The notes under the pieces: model-generated
Seen by the model: only the letters and a program-made list of their open reading frames with translations
Told to the model about the DNA's origin: nothing
Databases searched by the model: none
Program-made: the position numbers and the translations under genes
NCBI GenBank assembly: GCA_963693365.1
Contig: CAVNZM010000002.1
Location: forward strand, 9,300,001-9,364,000
From: Amoebidium appalachense
Taxonomy: Eukaryota > Ichthyosporea
Direction of reading: 5' to 3'
Length of the DNA stretch: 64,000 nt
Shown here: positions 1 to 42,754 of the stretch, piece after piece
How positions within the stretch are numbered: the first letter of the stretch is position 1
Layout of the letters: every line of letters begins with the position of its first letter

Positions 1-421
1 TTTGGAGCAGCCTGTAGGGGTATTGGCTGGAATGTTCCTGGTAGCCTTGTGCAAGGTGTGCATGGGTCGGTGGGGGTGGAGGTGGAGATGTGTGTGGGTG
101 TGTGGGTGTGTATATATATATATATATATCTCTCCTCTCTCTCTCTCTCTCTCCCCCTCCCTCCCTCCCTCCCTCCCTCCCTCCCTCCCTCCCTCCCTCC
201 CTCCCTCCCTCCCTCCCTCCCTCCCTCCCTCCCTCCCTCCCTCCCTCCCTCCCTCCCTCCCTCCCTCCCTCCCTCCCTCCCCCCTCCCTCCCTCCCTCCC
301 TCCCTCCCTCTCTCTCTCTCTCTCTCTCTCCCCCCCTCTCTCTCGCTCTCGCTCTCTCTCTTTCTCTCTCTCTCTTGCTCTTTCTCTCTCTGTAAATGGT
401 TCGGTGGGTGGGTGGGTGGGT

Positions 422-453
<32 letters not shown>

Positions 454-580
454 AAACAAAAAAAAAAAAAAAAAACATTCACACACTGCATATTTTACCC
501 CCCCGCTCCCCCCCCCCCCCCCCCCTTAAACACATACACACACACACACACACGCACGCACGCACGCACGCGCACGCACG

Positions 581-629
<49 letters not shown>

Positions 630-1062
630 ACACACAAAGCACGAAACAGTAGCCACCTACCTAGTGGAGCAACATGAACTCGTGGCCCGTTTGGAGCAGG
701 TCTGCTACACCCCCGTCCCATGGCCCCTAGACGACTACGTACGGGCGATTTCGGCCGCCTTGCAACATACGGGGGTCGTATACGAGAAAATTTCAAAGAG
801 CGACCCAATCACAACGGCTCTTTGCGCGTATTTTGAGGCCGGGTCGTCGAAATTGCAGGACCCCGCCTTGGACGCGATTGAAAATTTGCTCAACCAGGCC
901 TCGAACAGGAACCGTTATGCACATATTGCAAAGAAGTTGTTTGCAAATGGGCTGCAATTTCAGGTGGGTTACCTCGATTTTTGAGGGTGGGGGTTTTGGA
1001 GGTTGTAGGGGGGAGGAGGGGGGGAGGGGGGAGGGGGGAGGGAAGGGGGAGAGGGGACATGG

Positions 1063-1096
<34 letters not shown>

Positions 1097-1533
1097 ACTG
1101 AGCGTGTCTTTTTGTTTTATCCTTTGCCGTTTTGTTTTTGGTGTGGGTGGTGTGTTTTGCTTAGTAGTGAGTTTATTTTTGGTACGAGATCATGTAGTTA
1201 GTTACTTCACAGGCATGGTTAATCACTCACTCAATCACCCACCACATGCTCACATGTAATTATGCACACATACACGTGCGAGCGCGCAACCCCCCCCCCC
1301 CCCCCCCTCCCCCCTCCCTCCCCCCTCCCCCCCCCCCCCCCCTCACCCTCCACGTGCAGACATTTACACACACAACCTCCCCCTCCCCCCCCCCTCCCCC
1401 CCCCCCCCCCCCTCCCCCCGGTGCACATGCACACACACACACATACTCACACACTGTCACCGCCCCCCACCCCCCAACCCCCCAACCTCCCTCCCTCCCC
1501 CCCCCCTCCCCCCTTCCCGCGTTCCCCCGCCCC

Positions 1534-1598
<65 letters not shown>

Positions 1599-2002
1599 AC
1601 ACACACAGATGCTTGAAATCATGGTTCAAGAGGGGCGCATCCCCATCATCCGTCGTATCCACGCAGCCCTAAACAACGCCTCCCCCAGTGAGATGAAGAG
1701 ACAGGACGAAGCATTCAAACGGATAGTCGAGCCAGTGAGGGAAATAGTGACTAGTCATATGTTCAAGGACTCGAGCCAGGCCGAGATTCTGACGAGTATT
1801 AAGGCACCTGCACACAAGCACTTTAAGGAGGGGAGATACCAGGATGCGGTTCAAGGGTAAGCTTACTCCTTCTCCCCCCCTCCCCCCCCCCTCCCCCCTA
1901 CTCACACCACACAAACACACCCACCCTCCTACGCACACACACACATACACGTACGCGTGCTCTCAAACACACTGGGGTACACCCACACACCCATGCATAC
2001 AT

Positions 2003-2064
<62 letters not shown>

Positions 2065-2723
2065 ACACACTCACACTCACACTCACACTCACACTCACAC
2101 TCACACTCACACTCACACTCACACTCACACTCACACTCACACTCACACTCACACTCACACTCACACTCACGCACACACACGCACACACAGAGACAAACAC
2201 CCATACGCATTACAAGGGCAGCATCTCTATTCATGCCCCCATATGAATATGGTCTACTGCCCAGAGGTTAATGAGTCGAAACCCATGCTTTTGTGGAGGC
2301 ATAGGAACCCCCAGATGATGGGCTCTGCTCAAGTGTCTTCTGCCTGCAAGCTTAAATTGTTTGATTTTGGATTTCCCACTTTTGTGACGTTTTGTTGTTG
2401 CTCTTTGTCGTCTCCTCCATATTTCTAACCCTTTAGAGCATACATCACCCCCCCTTCCCCCCTGCCCCTTCCCTTCCCTCCCCAGTATCAACATTACATC
2501 GATTCACACACTGCGCTCTAACCCCCCCCCCCCCCCCCCCCCCCTGATGATGGGATCTGTTCAGGTATCTTCTGCCTGCACGCCTTTCATTTTTGTGACG
2601 TTTTTGTCGTTGCTTTTTGTTGTCTCCTCCATATTTCCAACCCTCTAACGCATACATCTCCCCCCCCCCCCCCCCCCCCCCCCCCTCCCCATCCCCTTCC
2701 TCCCCTCCCCTCCTCCCTCCCCC

Positions 2724-2767
<44 letters not shown>

Positions 2768-3111
2768 CGAAACTCAGACGCAATTGATGACTTGGGCCCT
2801 CCTTGAGGATGGGCTCTGCTTATGACGCATATTGTGCGCATGGCTATGTTGCATGCTTGAATGTTTGCCTTTGCATGTGTCCTTCGTGTATGCGTACTTC
2901 GTACCGTGTTCCGCATTCAAACCCCAACCCCCCCTCCCTCCCCCCTCCCCCCAGGCAAATGTGTCCTTGGCCTTGCTGAAGCCGCATAACTTTACCATCC
3001 GCTTTTGCATGTGTCCTGCACGTGCCTCTCATCATGAAATTGTTTTTTTTTTGTTGTTTTTTTTATTTATTTTTTCGTATTTTTCGCACCGTACCTCCTC
3101 GTTCTAACATC

Positions 3112-3149
<38 letters not shown>

Positions 3150-4113
3150 AAAACAAAAAAAAAAAACAAAAAAAACAAAAAAAAAAAACAAAACACAGCT
3201 ACGAAGCAGGGCTGGGTATAGCCGGGTGCTCCACCTCCGAAGCTGCAGTCCTATACAGCAACATGGCCGAGTGCACGCTGAGACTGCACCAGTACCCAAT
3301 GACCGTCATGTGGGCCACACACGCTATAGCTCAGTGCTTCCACCAGTCACCGGCATACGTCAAGGCCCTCTATAGGAGATATAGGGCATTTGCCGCACTC
3401 GGTTTGGATCTCGAGGTGGGTGGGTGTTTTTTTGGGGGGGTGAGGGGAGGGGGGTAGGTGGGTGGGGAGGTGGGCAGGAAGGTTGGGGGGGGGGGGGGGG
3501 GAGGGGGGGGGGGGGGGGGGGGGGGGGAGGGGGGGGGGAGGGGGGGATTGGGTGTGTGTAGGTGGGTGGGTGGATGGTGGGTTTGTGTGTGTGTGTGTGT
3601 GTGTTTGTGTGTGTCTTTGTGTCTGTTGGAAACGTGTGTAGGTGGCGTGGGCAGTCGTTAGGGATGCCTGTGCCCCGCCCCCCGTCCCCCCTCCCCCCGT
3701 CCTTGTTCGCAGGCATGCCGTCTTGCCTTGTCGCTTTTCCATCCCGTGTTACACGATATTTTTATGTTCACATGTGCCAGACATGTTGGCAGTAATGTTC
3801 CCCTATCCACCTCCACTCTGCCTACCGATGTCCTAACCCCTGGTGGAACGCAGTCGTGTATGTGCATATCTAAATCTACACAGACATGCTTGGGCCCGTC
3901 ACACACACATACACACACGTACGTATACACCCACCCACACACACACACACTTACATACACACATACACACATGCGCGCGCGTACACACACACACGCACGC
4001 ACTCACACACACACACGCACACACACACGCACATACACATGCGCACGCGTAGACACACACACACGTACACACACGTACACGTAGACACACACACGTACAC
4101 ACGTACACACACC

Positions 4114-4171
<58 letters not shown>

Positions 4172-4477
4172 CCCTGAACGACCTCAACCAATGTGTGATT
4201 CAGTGCCCGGACAAATCCGATTGGGTGGCAGAACTCCAAGAGCGCATGACTTCCTATTTTGGCAAGCACACGGTACAAAGAAGCACGTGTGAGCAGTGTA
4301 AATTCACCCACTATGGAAATATGCGCAAATGTGGACGCTGTCAAAGAGTCATGTATTGCTCCCATCTATGCCAGGTATGTGGGCATGCACACACGCACGC
4401 ATAAAGCACATACACACATACTTACATGCGTGCGCGCACACACACACGCATACACACACACAACACACACACACGCA

Positions 4478-4543
<66 letters not shown>

Positions 4544-4557
4544 GTACGTGTGCATGT

Positions 4558-4656
<99 letters not shown>

Positions 4657-5167
4657 GCACGCGCGTGCATGCGCTCGCAAACCGTCCTTTTCTGGAAAAG
4701 AATTTAGAGTAGATCCAGATATCTGTGTCTATACGGCCGGTGCCACGGACTTTCAGGCACACCCCTTCTCAGAGCTAGAGGCACTCAGACGATGACAATG
4801 ATATTACCTCCCCCGCCCCCCATCCCCCCCCATCCCCTTCCCCCCTCTCCCTGCCCCCCCAAGGGCAATCCACAAGTTTATACAAATATGTACACATATG
4901 ACCCCACCACCACCACTATGGTTTCTATTGTAGTCAGCATCCACAAGACCCAAAAGCCCCCACCTGAAGATTAGCCTTCCACAAAAGACCCAACCCTCCC
5001 CCTAAAGCCCTTGTAGATGCTACACCGGTGACCGGATGCCTATAGTGTCGTTAATATGTGACGTCATAGATTGCAGACTACATTAGGTGACCACTGACAT
5101 TCGATCCTTGCATGTGCAGGTTGCTGATTGGGCCACCCACAAGTCGGTGTGCAAGTCCAAGAAGTAG
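1..5167 (+). CDS. TPR-repeat protein with C-terminal MYND zinc finger, 5' end missing
   Basis: Proposed exons are 1-55 (weak), 650-963, 1609-1856, 3199-3415, 4171-4374 and 5120-5167, stop TAG at 5165. All joins are GT-AG and in phase. Exon 3 ends and exon 4 continues a tetratricopeptide helix pair ([18 protein letters not shown], then a segment with [10 protein letters not shown] and [13 protein letters not shown]), followed by the last TPR helices from ALNDLNQC. The C-terminus is a MYND finger: Cys-x2-Cys (CEQC), CGRC, then C, C, H and C in standard order. The last intron splits the finger after SHLCQ, and the 15-residue final exon supplies the closing His and Cys (THKSVC). MYND and TPR modules bind peptides, so the product is probably a protein-protein adaptor. 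No SET domain is visible, so it is not a SMYD methyltransferase in the part seen. The N-terminal 105-residue exon is helical and unrecognised. Exon 1-55 is supported only by phase and a donor. Confidence 0.8.
150..301 (+). repeat. (CCCT)n array
   Basis: About 150 nt of nearly pure CCCT repeat is flanked by (CT)n. It is a homopyrimidine/homopurine tract inside the first visible intron of the TPR-MYND gene. Confidence 0.95.
2010..2190 (+). repeat. (CA)n grading into (CACACT)n
   Basis: A pure CA tract changes to about 18 perfect copies of the hexamer TCACAC and then back to CA/CG. The hexamer appears to have expanded from a single CA-to-CT variant. Confidence 0.95.
2314..2662 (+). repeat. Dispersed/tandem repeat R1, two copies
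   Basis: Copy one (2314-2458) and copy two (2546-2662) share GATGATGGG-TCTG-TCA, TCTTCTGCCTGCA, TTTTGTGACGTTTT, TCTCCTCCATATTTC and GCATACATC, each running into a C run. A partial third copy (GAGGATGGGCTCTGCT) starts near 2806, and an inverted fragment lies at 51988-52035. They sit in an intron of the TPR-MYND gene. Confidence 0.75.
2866..2930 (-). repeat. Dispersed repeat R2, copy 1
   Basis: The sequence GTGTATGCGTACTTCGTACC, then GTGTTCCGCATTCAAA, followed by a C run, recurs almost exactly in inverted orientation at 40381-40425. A more decayed tandem version follows at about 2990-3120. Confidence 0.75.
4491..4655 (+). repeat. (GA)n followed by (CA)n
   Basis: Roughly 45 nt of GA repeat is followed by about 95 nt of CA repeat in the last intron of the TPR-MYND gene, right after an upstream CA/CG tract. 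Confidence 0.95.
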
Positions 5168-5357
5168 GGAAGTGTTTCTGGATGTCGGCCGGGGGATTGC
5201 AAAAAAATGTACACGGATACACCAAGGACACAAGTGTGTGTATAAAAAGATAGTCTTGCATGTAGGCCTATACAAAAGAACAGAAGCTACATGTGACAAG
5301 CAAGGCACAAGGACAGAAATATTCCTGAGGGGAGAAAGGGGGAAAAAAAAGGGGAGG

Positions 5358-5391
<34 letters not shown>

Positions 5392-5471
5392 GGGAGGGAG
5401 GGAGGGAGGGAGGGAGGGAGGGCAGAGGGAGGGAGGGGGAGGGGGGGGGAGGGACAAGAATACATAAAGGG

Positions 5472-5477
5472 AATAAA
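5472..5477 (+). promoter_or_regulatory. Candidate polyadenylation signal AATAAA
   Basis: AATAAA lies about 305 nt after the stop of the TPR-MYND gene, beyond a long G run. Position and sequence fit a 3' end signal; no transcript evidence is available. Confidence 0.4.
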
Positions 5478-5813
5478 TATTGTTTCCATGGAGATTTTTT
5501 TTTTTTTTCCCCTTCGGCTTTTCTTTATCTTTCTCTTTTCTCTCTTTCTTTCTTTATTTGTAGATGCCCGAAATGTTCTGTGTACTTGGGTAGGCATGGT
5601 GGTCTCTTGAGGTTCCTTTAAAAAGCTTAATTGTGGTGAGCCATTCCTCTCCTTACTGGTTTTGTTGTGTACTCTAGCTATTTTTTATTTTTTAGATCGG
5701 TTAGATTCGAACACGTACTGTAAGAGAGGTAAGACCGATGCGTGTATGTGTGCGTGTCGATGAAGATGTGATGTAATGATCATACATTAGCAGACTAAAC
5801 TTAACGACTAATA

Positions 5814-5969
5814 GTTCAAACAGACTACGTACCCCGTTAGACTAGCAAAATTTAGCCGCCGCCGGCTAAGATTGCTACCATGTTTAGTAAGAAATCGGTA
5901 AACGTCACATATCATAGCAATCTCAGCCGGCGGCTGCTAGTCTGACCGGGTACGTAGTCTGTTTTGAAC
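5814..5969. repeat. Imperfect inverted repeat (hairpin, possible MITE)
   Basis: The left arm (5814-5881) and right arm (5912-5969) are reverse complements apart from an 8-nt bulge (aaaattta) and a few mismatches, with about 30 nt between them. The outer part reads CAGACTACGTACCC on the left and its complement on the right; the inner part is CCGCCGGCTAAGATTGCTA. A near-identical direct repeat flanks the structure (TTAACGACTAA at 5801, TTAAACGACTAA at 5979), which could be a target-site duplication. Confidence 0.8.
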
Positions 5970-6618
5970 CCTTCCCTCTTAAACGACTAACGTGAACTTC
6001 TACCATTTTTTTTTTTTTTTTTTTTAACCCCCCGGTTTTTCCATGCCTGAGCAAAGAATAAGTAAAAGAATTTTTTAGAATGACTGGCAAGTAATCTTTC
6101 TGTAACCTTACGTAACGTTATCGATATGAATCTGTTGGGTCCCAGTAAGGCGTACATCATTTTATTTTTTATTTTTTTTGTGGTGTGTGTGTGTGTGTGT
6201 TTTGGGGGGGGGGGGGGGGGGGGGGGGGTTGGTATCATGCTGCTGGACACGTGTAAATGGAAACATAAATCCAGCTGCATGCAAGTAATTAAGTAAATTG
6301 AAGTGTAATGAATGTTGTTACATTGCAATCCCAGTTGCAGACAGTCTTCTTTCCATCCAGCCCCCCCCCCCCCCCCCCTCCCCCCCCCCCCCCCCCCCCT
6401 CCCCCCCCCAACCCACCACCACCACCACCCTCTAAAAGTTGTAGCGTTGTGTGTGCGTGTGGTAGCTGCCTGGCGCGTGTGCGCATCTGTGGCCATGGAT
6501 GTGAGTGTTTTGTGTGTGTCTTGGGATTTGGAAGGGGTGGATGGTGCCCGGGGAATTGGGTGGGTGGGGGGTAGGTGGTTTTTTTTTTTGTTTTTTTTGG
6601 GGGGGGGGGCGGGGGGGT

Positions 6619-6655
<37 letters not shown>

Positions 6656-6688
6656 CTCCCGGCTTCCGGCTGTGTTCGTTTGACACTG

Positions 6689-6751
<63 letters not shown>

Positions 6752-7153
6752 AAGTGAAAATGTCGTCACGTGCACATGTAGCCATAGCGCGTACCACATG
6801 AAAACACAGCTGCCCACGCGTACGCTTCACCACGAGAGAAATTAAAAAAAAAATCAGTATATACATTTATTTTCTGTTCACGATATCGATACTCTTACGA
6901 GTGAGAAAAAGATCGCGTGTGAATGCTGTTACAACAACACATATGCATTTTTAGGTATGCAAGCTAGCATCTGTCACCCCGGTGTGTTCGGTGCGCTTGC
7001 ATCATAAATTGTTTTTACCATTTATATGTGGACATTTACAATCCTACATGATTGATTTGTCTCCCCCCCCCCCCCCCCCCCCCCCTCTTTTCACAACACA
7101 TGCACGCACGCACGCATGAACGCACGCACGCACGCGCGCGCGCGCGCGCGCGT

Positions 7154-7192
<39 letters not shown>

Positions 7193-7530
7193 TGTACGTA
7201 CATCAAACAAATATTGAGGGAAAAAACTGAGGTTTTTGTGGTGCATGTAAAATAACGAAGCATACACAGCAGAATTTACATTCCCCAACGGTTACCTCAA
7301 TAATTGAATAGAACATCAGGTTTGCCAGCCCACATTGTTCGTTACCTATCATGATGTTTAAAAAAAAAAAAGGGTGTCATACACATTGAATCCAGAAATC
7401 CAACAAATCACGGACGGCAACACCCACATTCCATCCTGTTCCTTCTCCATTTTCACAATTTTCTGTATTAATATTGTTTTTTCTCTAATTCACTGTTGTT
7501 TCTTCTCCATTTCTCCTATTTTCTGTATTT

Positions 7531-17225
<9,695 letters not shown>

Positions 17226-18557
17226 GTTCGACTGCTGATCTCGAAGGTACGTTTACTTCTGTGCAGGGGATAAAAAAGCAACCCTCTCTGGAAAGAGCAG
17301 TACTTCAGAATGCTTGCCTTTTTAAAGCTACTGTTTACTATGATATATGTTGACTATTTCTTCTTGCTTCTTTTTCCATGCCAATACCCCCAGAGCTCAC
17401 CGCTTTTCACTTTCCACTGTTTGTCTCTGTGTCTGTCCTTTTTTTCAAAGCCTTCCATGGATGGTGGCTCAGCCTCCGGTGACGCCTCCACCAATAAGAT
17501 CCTTGCTGTTATCACTGGGCAATCCGTGTGCGTGATTCTCATTCATCTTATTGGTTCACCTAGGCTACAAAAAGATTCGAAGCGGGTGCAACTTTGCAAG
17601 CTTGAGGGATCAGAAAAACGAAACGTTCTCAAGTCCTAGCACATCCGCAACAGCTTACTCTTTACTGGCGTTATCCGGGTTTTTATAATATGAGAGACTC
17701 GGCGGTGGTATAGCTTTTTGCTTTAGCAACGAAATCTGCTGGGTCTCCGAGCGTCGGTTGCTTGGAGTACTCTACTTGAGGCTGCGTTGCAGATAGCAGC
17801 TGATAAAGGTAGCTCTTGACGTTCTTGCCATGCATTAGAAAACGGAATTCAATCTTTCTCTCTTCTTTTACCACGTTCACTTTATAGCCCTGATAAAAAC
17901 CATTTGAATACTACCACTCTGGCAACCCATAACCCCTTGGTATTTTCTCCCACATTTGCCCCCCCCCCCCCCCCCCCCCCCCCCGCTCCCCCCACCCCCC
18001 CCTCTCCCTCCCCTCCCCCCTCCCCCCCCCCCCCCCCCCCCCCCCCCCCATACACCCCCCCCCCCCCCCCCCCCCTCCCCCGGCCCCCTCCTCCCCGCAC
18101 ACACACTGTGATACTTAGCCCTTTCTCCACCCCGTTACTCAATAGTTATGTTTGTCTGTTTTGCTGTTAGCATTCTAGTTTTGTTTCTGTACCTCTACAC
18201 AATAATAGTTCGACTATACCACATTCGCTTCATGGGTCGTTATTATATTCACACAGTGACTTTGACTGATCCCTTTCTCTTTCAATGGCACCTTCTGTTT
18301 GCACAACGGCAAGCTAGCACAAAAAAGCTTAGCTTTCACACATGCACTTCCCTGCTAACAAGCTCGCCCTTATTCTCTTGCGTGTAGTATAAACTTGCAA
18401 GGGTGTGTTGACTTTCTTCTGCGCAGTGCCGAACTGATTGCTCACAGAAAATACGTCTAAAACCAGTTAATTTGCTAATAACAAGAATTGAATCACACAC
18501 CCCGACTGTCTGACGTCCACCACACTATCGCTCTGCTATTACATTGCACCTATCACC

Positions 18558-18626
<69 letters not shown>

Positions 18627-18650
18627 CGCGTTTGTGTCTGTGTGTGTGTC

Positions 18651-18708
<58 letters not shown>

Positions 18709-19100
18709 TGTTCGCCCTCGTGCGTGTGTATAATTGTGTGTGTGTGTGTGCACGCGCACGCGTCCATGTACGTACTCGTGTGCGTGTGCGCGCGTGTATG
18801 TGTGTGCTGGTGTGCATGTGCTTGTATGAGTGTACCTGTGCGCATGCACAGACACAATCGCACGCGACTTCCATGCACATTTCCACGTCAGACACACGGC
18901 AGGCACACACGTAATACGGGCACGGAGGCACACAGGCAGGCAGGCAGGCACACACATACACACTTACACACACACCCACGCACACACACACCCCCTTGAC
19001 ATGCAATATTCTGACCCGGGAATCACACACCTCTCCTTTCCTTTTTTCATTCCCCTACGCGCAAAAATCTCACCCTTGGATTCTCTTTTGCAGACAGGGC
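17226..19100. other. Divergent intergenic region between CRYL1 (-) and PLC (+)
   Basis: The two genes are transcribed away from each other, so promoters for both should lie here. The region also holds the candidate exon at 17683-17889, C runs at 17958-18075, and (GT)n arrays at about 18559-18618 and 18658-18706. I see no clear TATA box or other promoter motif. An acceptor-like TTTTGCAG sits 8 nt before the PLC start codon, suggesting a 5'-UTR intron. Confidence 0.5.
17683..17889 (-). CDS. Unassigned candidate 3'-terminal exon (68 codons)
   Basis: A minus-strand open stretch begins right after a good acceptor (tttttatcag) and runs to TAA at 17683. It starts GYKVNVVKEERKIEFRF and ends in AKSYTTAESLIL. 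The composition is ordinary and non-repetitive, which is rare outside real exons here. I do not recognise the family and found no convincing upstream exon in the repeat-filled 17890-19100 stretch. It could be the tail of a small gene lying between CRYL1 and PLC, or chance. Confidence 0.35.
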   Translation of the reverse strand, partial: GYKVNVVKEERKIEFRFLMHGKNVKSYLYQLLSATQPQVEYSKQPTLGDPADFVAKAKSYTTAESLIL

Positions 19101-39478
<20,378 letters not shown>

Positions 39479-39797
39479 CCTCATCCCCGGCAAGATATTG
39501 CAGGTTCGACACCACCTTTTTTACCTTTCCTGTCCTGTTTCTCGTTTGTGTTAAATGTCGACTCATGCATTCAAGCCCTCCCCCCCCCCCCCCCCCCCCC
39601 CCCCCCTCCTCCCCCCCCCCCCCCCCCCCCCACCAACCTCATCCCCCGGGGACCCCCTGAGAGCCTTTTGTGAAGGAGTAGGTACTATCCCACAATTCCC
39701 CTGATGGTGGTGGGCCCTGCTATGGCTTCTCGTGCATGTAAATTGTTTAGTTTCTGTTTGGTGTTCTTACCCTCACCCTCCCCCCCCCCCCCCCCCC

Positions 39798-39846
<49 letters not shown>

Positions 39847-40043
39847 CGCCCCCCTTCTCCTCCTCAGCCAACCGCCACCACGCACATAGACTGGAGCTCG
39901 CTTGATTCTTTGATCGTTTCTGTGGGTAAATGTTTCTATTATGTGTTGTGAAGGTTAAATGATTAAAAGCTGTGTTTTTTTTTCCCGTGCGTGTTTATTG
40001 ATTTCTCTCTCATTCTCTCTCTCACTCTCTCTCTCTTTCGCTC

Positions 40044-40184
40044 CCTCCCTCCCTCCCTCCTTCCCTCCCTCCATCCCTCCCTCCCTCCCTCCCTCCCTCC
40101 CTCCCTCCCTCCCTCCCTCCCTCCCTCCCTCCCTCCCTCCCCCTCCCCCCCCCCCTCCCCCCCTCCCTCCCTCCCTCCCTCCCT

Positions 40185-40226
<42 letters not shown>
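40044..40226 (+). repeat. (CCCT)n and (CT)n block
   Basis: CCCT repeats with single-base variants, then a C run, CCCT again and (CT)n. It matches the composition of the block at 150-301. Confidence 0.9.
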
Positions 40227-40233
<7 letters not shown>

Positions 40234-40380
40234 CCCCCCCCCCCCCCCCCCCCCCCAGTCCCGCGCCTTCATCTTTCAAAGCTCACCTGCCCTCTCCTTG
40301 CTCCCATGTAATAGATAATTGATGAATGTGGCTGTGCTTGTGGATGTGTGTGTGTGTGGGGGGGGGGGGGGGGGGGGGGT

Positions 40381-40440
40381 TTGAATGCGGAACACGGTAC
40401 AAAGTACGCATACACGACGAGAAGCATGGTGCAGGACACA
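40381..40440 (+). repeat. Dispersed repeat R2, copy 2
   Basis: TTGAATGCGGAACACGGTAC and the following AAAGTACGCATACACGA are the reverse complement of the copy at 2866-2930, with a G run on the matching side. Two copies 37 kb apart indicate a dispersed family. Confidence 0.75.
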
Positions 40441-42717
40441 TGCACATGGGGGGGGGGGGGGGGCATAACAGAAAACCAGACTGTACTAATTTCTGGTACA
40501 CCACATATGTACAGGCGCGGCAGTGTACAGATGTGGGATATTATTATGCTGTGAGTGACTAGCACCCATTGCTTCCCCTGCCTCTCCCTCCGGCTCATCC
40601 CTTGCCACTATTACAAGGTCTATGACGATAACAAGACTCCCCTTGTTTTTTTAGTTTTGCTTCTTCTTTTTCTTTTTCTTTTTTTTTTTTCTTTTTCTTT
40701 TTTCTTTTTTTTTTTTTTTTTTTTTTTTGGGGGGAGGGGGGGGGGGGGGGGGTTTGAAATTGACATGTGTTTGTTGGTTCGCTCTTCTTGTCCAGTCCAG
40801 AATTCATTCCCTTTCATGCCATCTCTCAATCAGACATTTAAGGGTTGGTCGCTTTGTTTTTTTTATGGGAATGTCGTTCTACCCACCCTTTTCACCCAAT
40901 TAGCCATGCACGAATGGGTCACGTACACTTGGACTTTGATTGTGTTGTAATGTTGTATAATATAGGCTTCCGAGGAAACTAATGTGTTTTGTTTCGGTGC
41001 CACACAACACAAAGGGTTGCAATTCTTAAGGCAGCAGTCCTTCGTTCTGAGCAGGAATTCATGTGTTCTGCATGCATTATAAGGATCGATTTCCGCAAAG
41101 GTACGCATGCTGAGAAGGTTGTGCATGCATGTGTATGTTACTAATACGCACACGTGCGCATGCGCGCGCGCGCGCACACACATACACACGCACACACACA
41201 CACACACACACAAACACAAAAACACACTCACAAACACACACGAACACATGGGGTGCACACACACACATTCTAGCAGATATGAGCAGACCCATGTGCACAT
41301 ATGGGCGCAGTTACACACGTTTAATAATACGCGCATGCATTTTTCAACCTATCTGCTTCCCACCTTTACATTTTAATGAGATTCCTTAATCACAGACGTT
41401 TTTTAGTTGCAAGGGCACGAATGAAGGTTTGCACGATGACAGGTATTTAGCACGGTGGATTCGATATGCCCAAAAGAGTTTGTCTATTACATATTTATTG
41501 TTTGCACCAAGTTAGAGTAGCAAGAGTAATTGTGTTTGGCTGAAATCTAAATCATATTGAACGGACTACAGAGTCTGATACAACAGTGAAGGAGAGATAT
41601 ATTCTTCATTGCAAGTATACGCACGAGTTAATATTTCATGATCAGGCACAGCTGTAGTTATACATGTACATAATAAAAAGGAACTCTTTGAGAAGCTGGC
41701 AGTGGAGTATTACTGAGTTCATGTCCAGTGATGCGTGCTCTTCTTGGGAGAGTGCCAGGGGGAGGGAAAGGGGGGGGGGGGGGGGGGGGGGGGGAAGGGG
41801 GGGCTACACGTGTGTGTGTGCGTGTGTGCGTGCGTGTGTGCGTGTGTGTGCAGGCGTGCGCGTGTTTGTATGTGTGTGTGTCGATGTCTGAATCTGTGCC
41901 TGTGTTGTGTTCGTGCATCTCACGGTGTGTGTGTCGCAGTGTGTGTGCGCGCGCCTGTCAGTGAGTGTTTGTGTCTCCGTGTGTGTGCTGGGATGAATGG
42001 ATACTATTATTCTAGGTGCACCTGGTGTTACGATGGTGAAGAGGCCGACACCACGTGCAGAGGGGCAGGCGCCTCGATGTTGGGGGGGGTGAGGGGGGGT
42101 GTGGGGGGGGGCTGTGATACAATTGATAAGTGCACCGGGGTGTGATCCGAACACGCAGTTCATATGGGTGTGTGTGAGCACCAAATTGTCATTCACGGTG
42201 GTGCTTGCAGGCCTAGTCGGATTCGGCCCATTATTATGTAGAGTACCTTCTGCGTTTGTGCATGTGTGTGTGTGTGTGTGAACAGACGTGCAAGTCTAGG
42301 TCTGCCTATGCCTGTATCTAGAATCTAAATCCCTCTGTTTATTCCGTGTTATAAAGAATTTTGGCCGGGATTCCGCATTTCTAAGTGTCGTGGAAAAAAG
42401 AGGTTCTTATGAAACAACCAAAAAATCACGTGCACTAAATAAGCTCAGAACACGACAATATAATTGAGGAAAAGTGATCAAGGCTGGGTCGTGTGTGTGA
42501 CACTGTCAGTGTGTGTGTGTGTGTGTGTGTGTTGGGGGGGGGCGGGGGGGGGGGGGGGGGGGGGGGGAGATGGGGGGGTTGGAGATGGGGTGGGTGGGGT
42601 GGGGGCCGGGGGGGGAAGTGATCAAGGCCGGGTTGTGTATGTATGTGTGTGTGTGTGTGTGTGTGTGTACGTGTGTGTGTGTGCAGAAGGGGGGTTGGCC
42701 ATGGGGAAGGGGGGGGA

Positions 42718-42754
<37 letters not shown>

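Larger units (their letters stand above)
5168..7530. other. Spacer between convergent TPR-MYND and CRYL1 genes
   Basis: I see no supportable gene. The stretch holds a G run with (GGGA)n near 5360-5450, the hairpin element at 5814-5969, G and C runs near 6200, 6360 and 6600-6655, a (GT)n array at 6694-6751, and an ACGC/CG/CA alternating tract at 7096-7190 that is a good Z-DNA candidate. Both flanking genes end in this spacer. Confidence 0.6.

Noticed and set aside
18485-18527. tRNA-like A box (TAGTGTGGTGG) and B box (GATTCAATTC) on the minus strand
   Set aside because: Box spacing is short and no acceptor or anticodon stems form, so at most a decayed tRNA-derived fragment.
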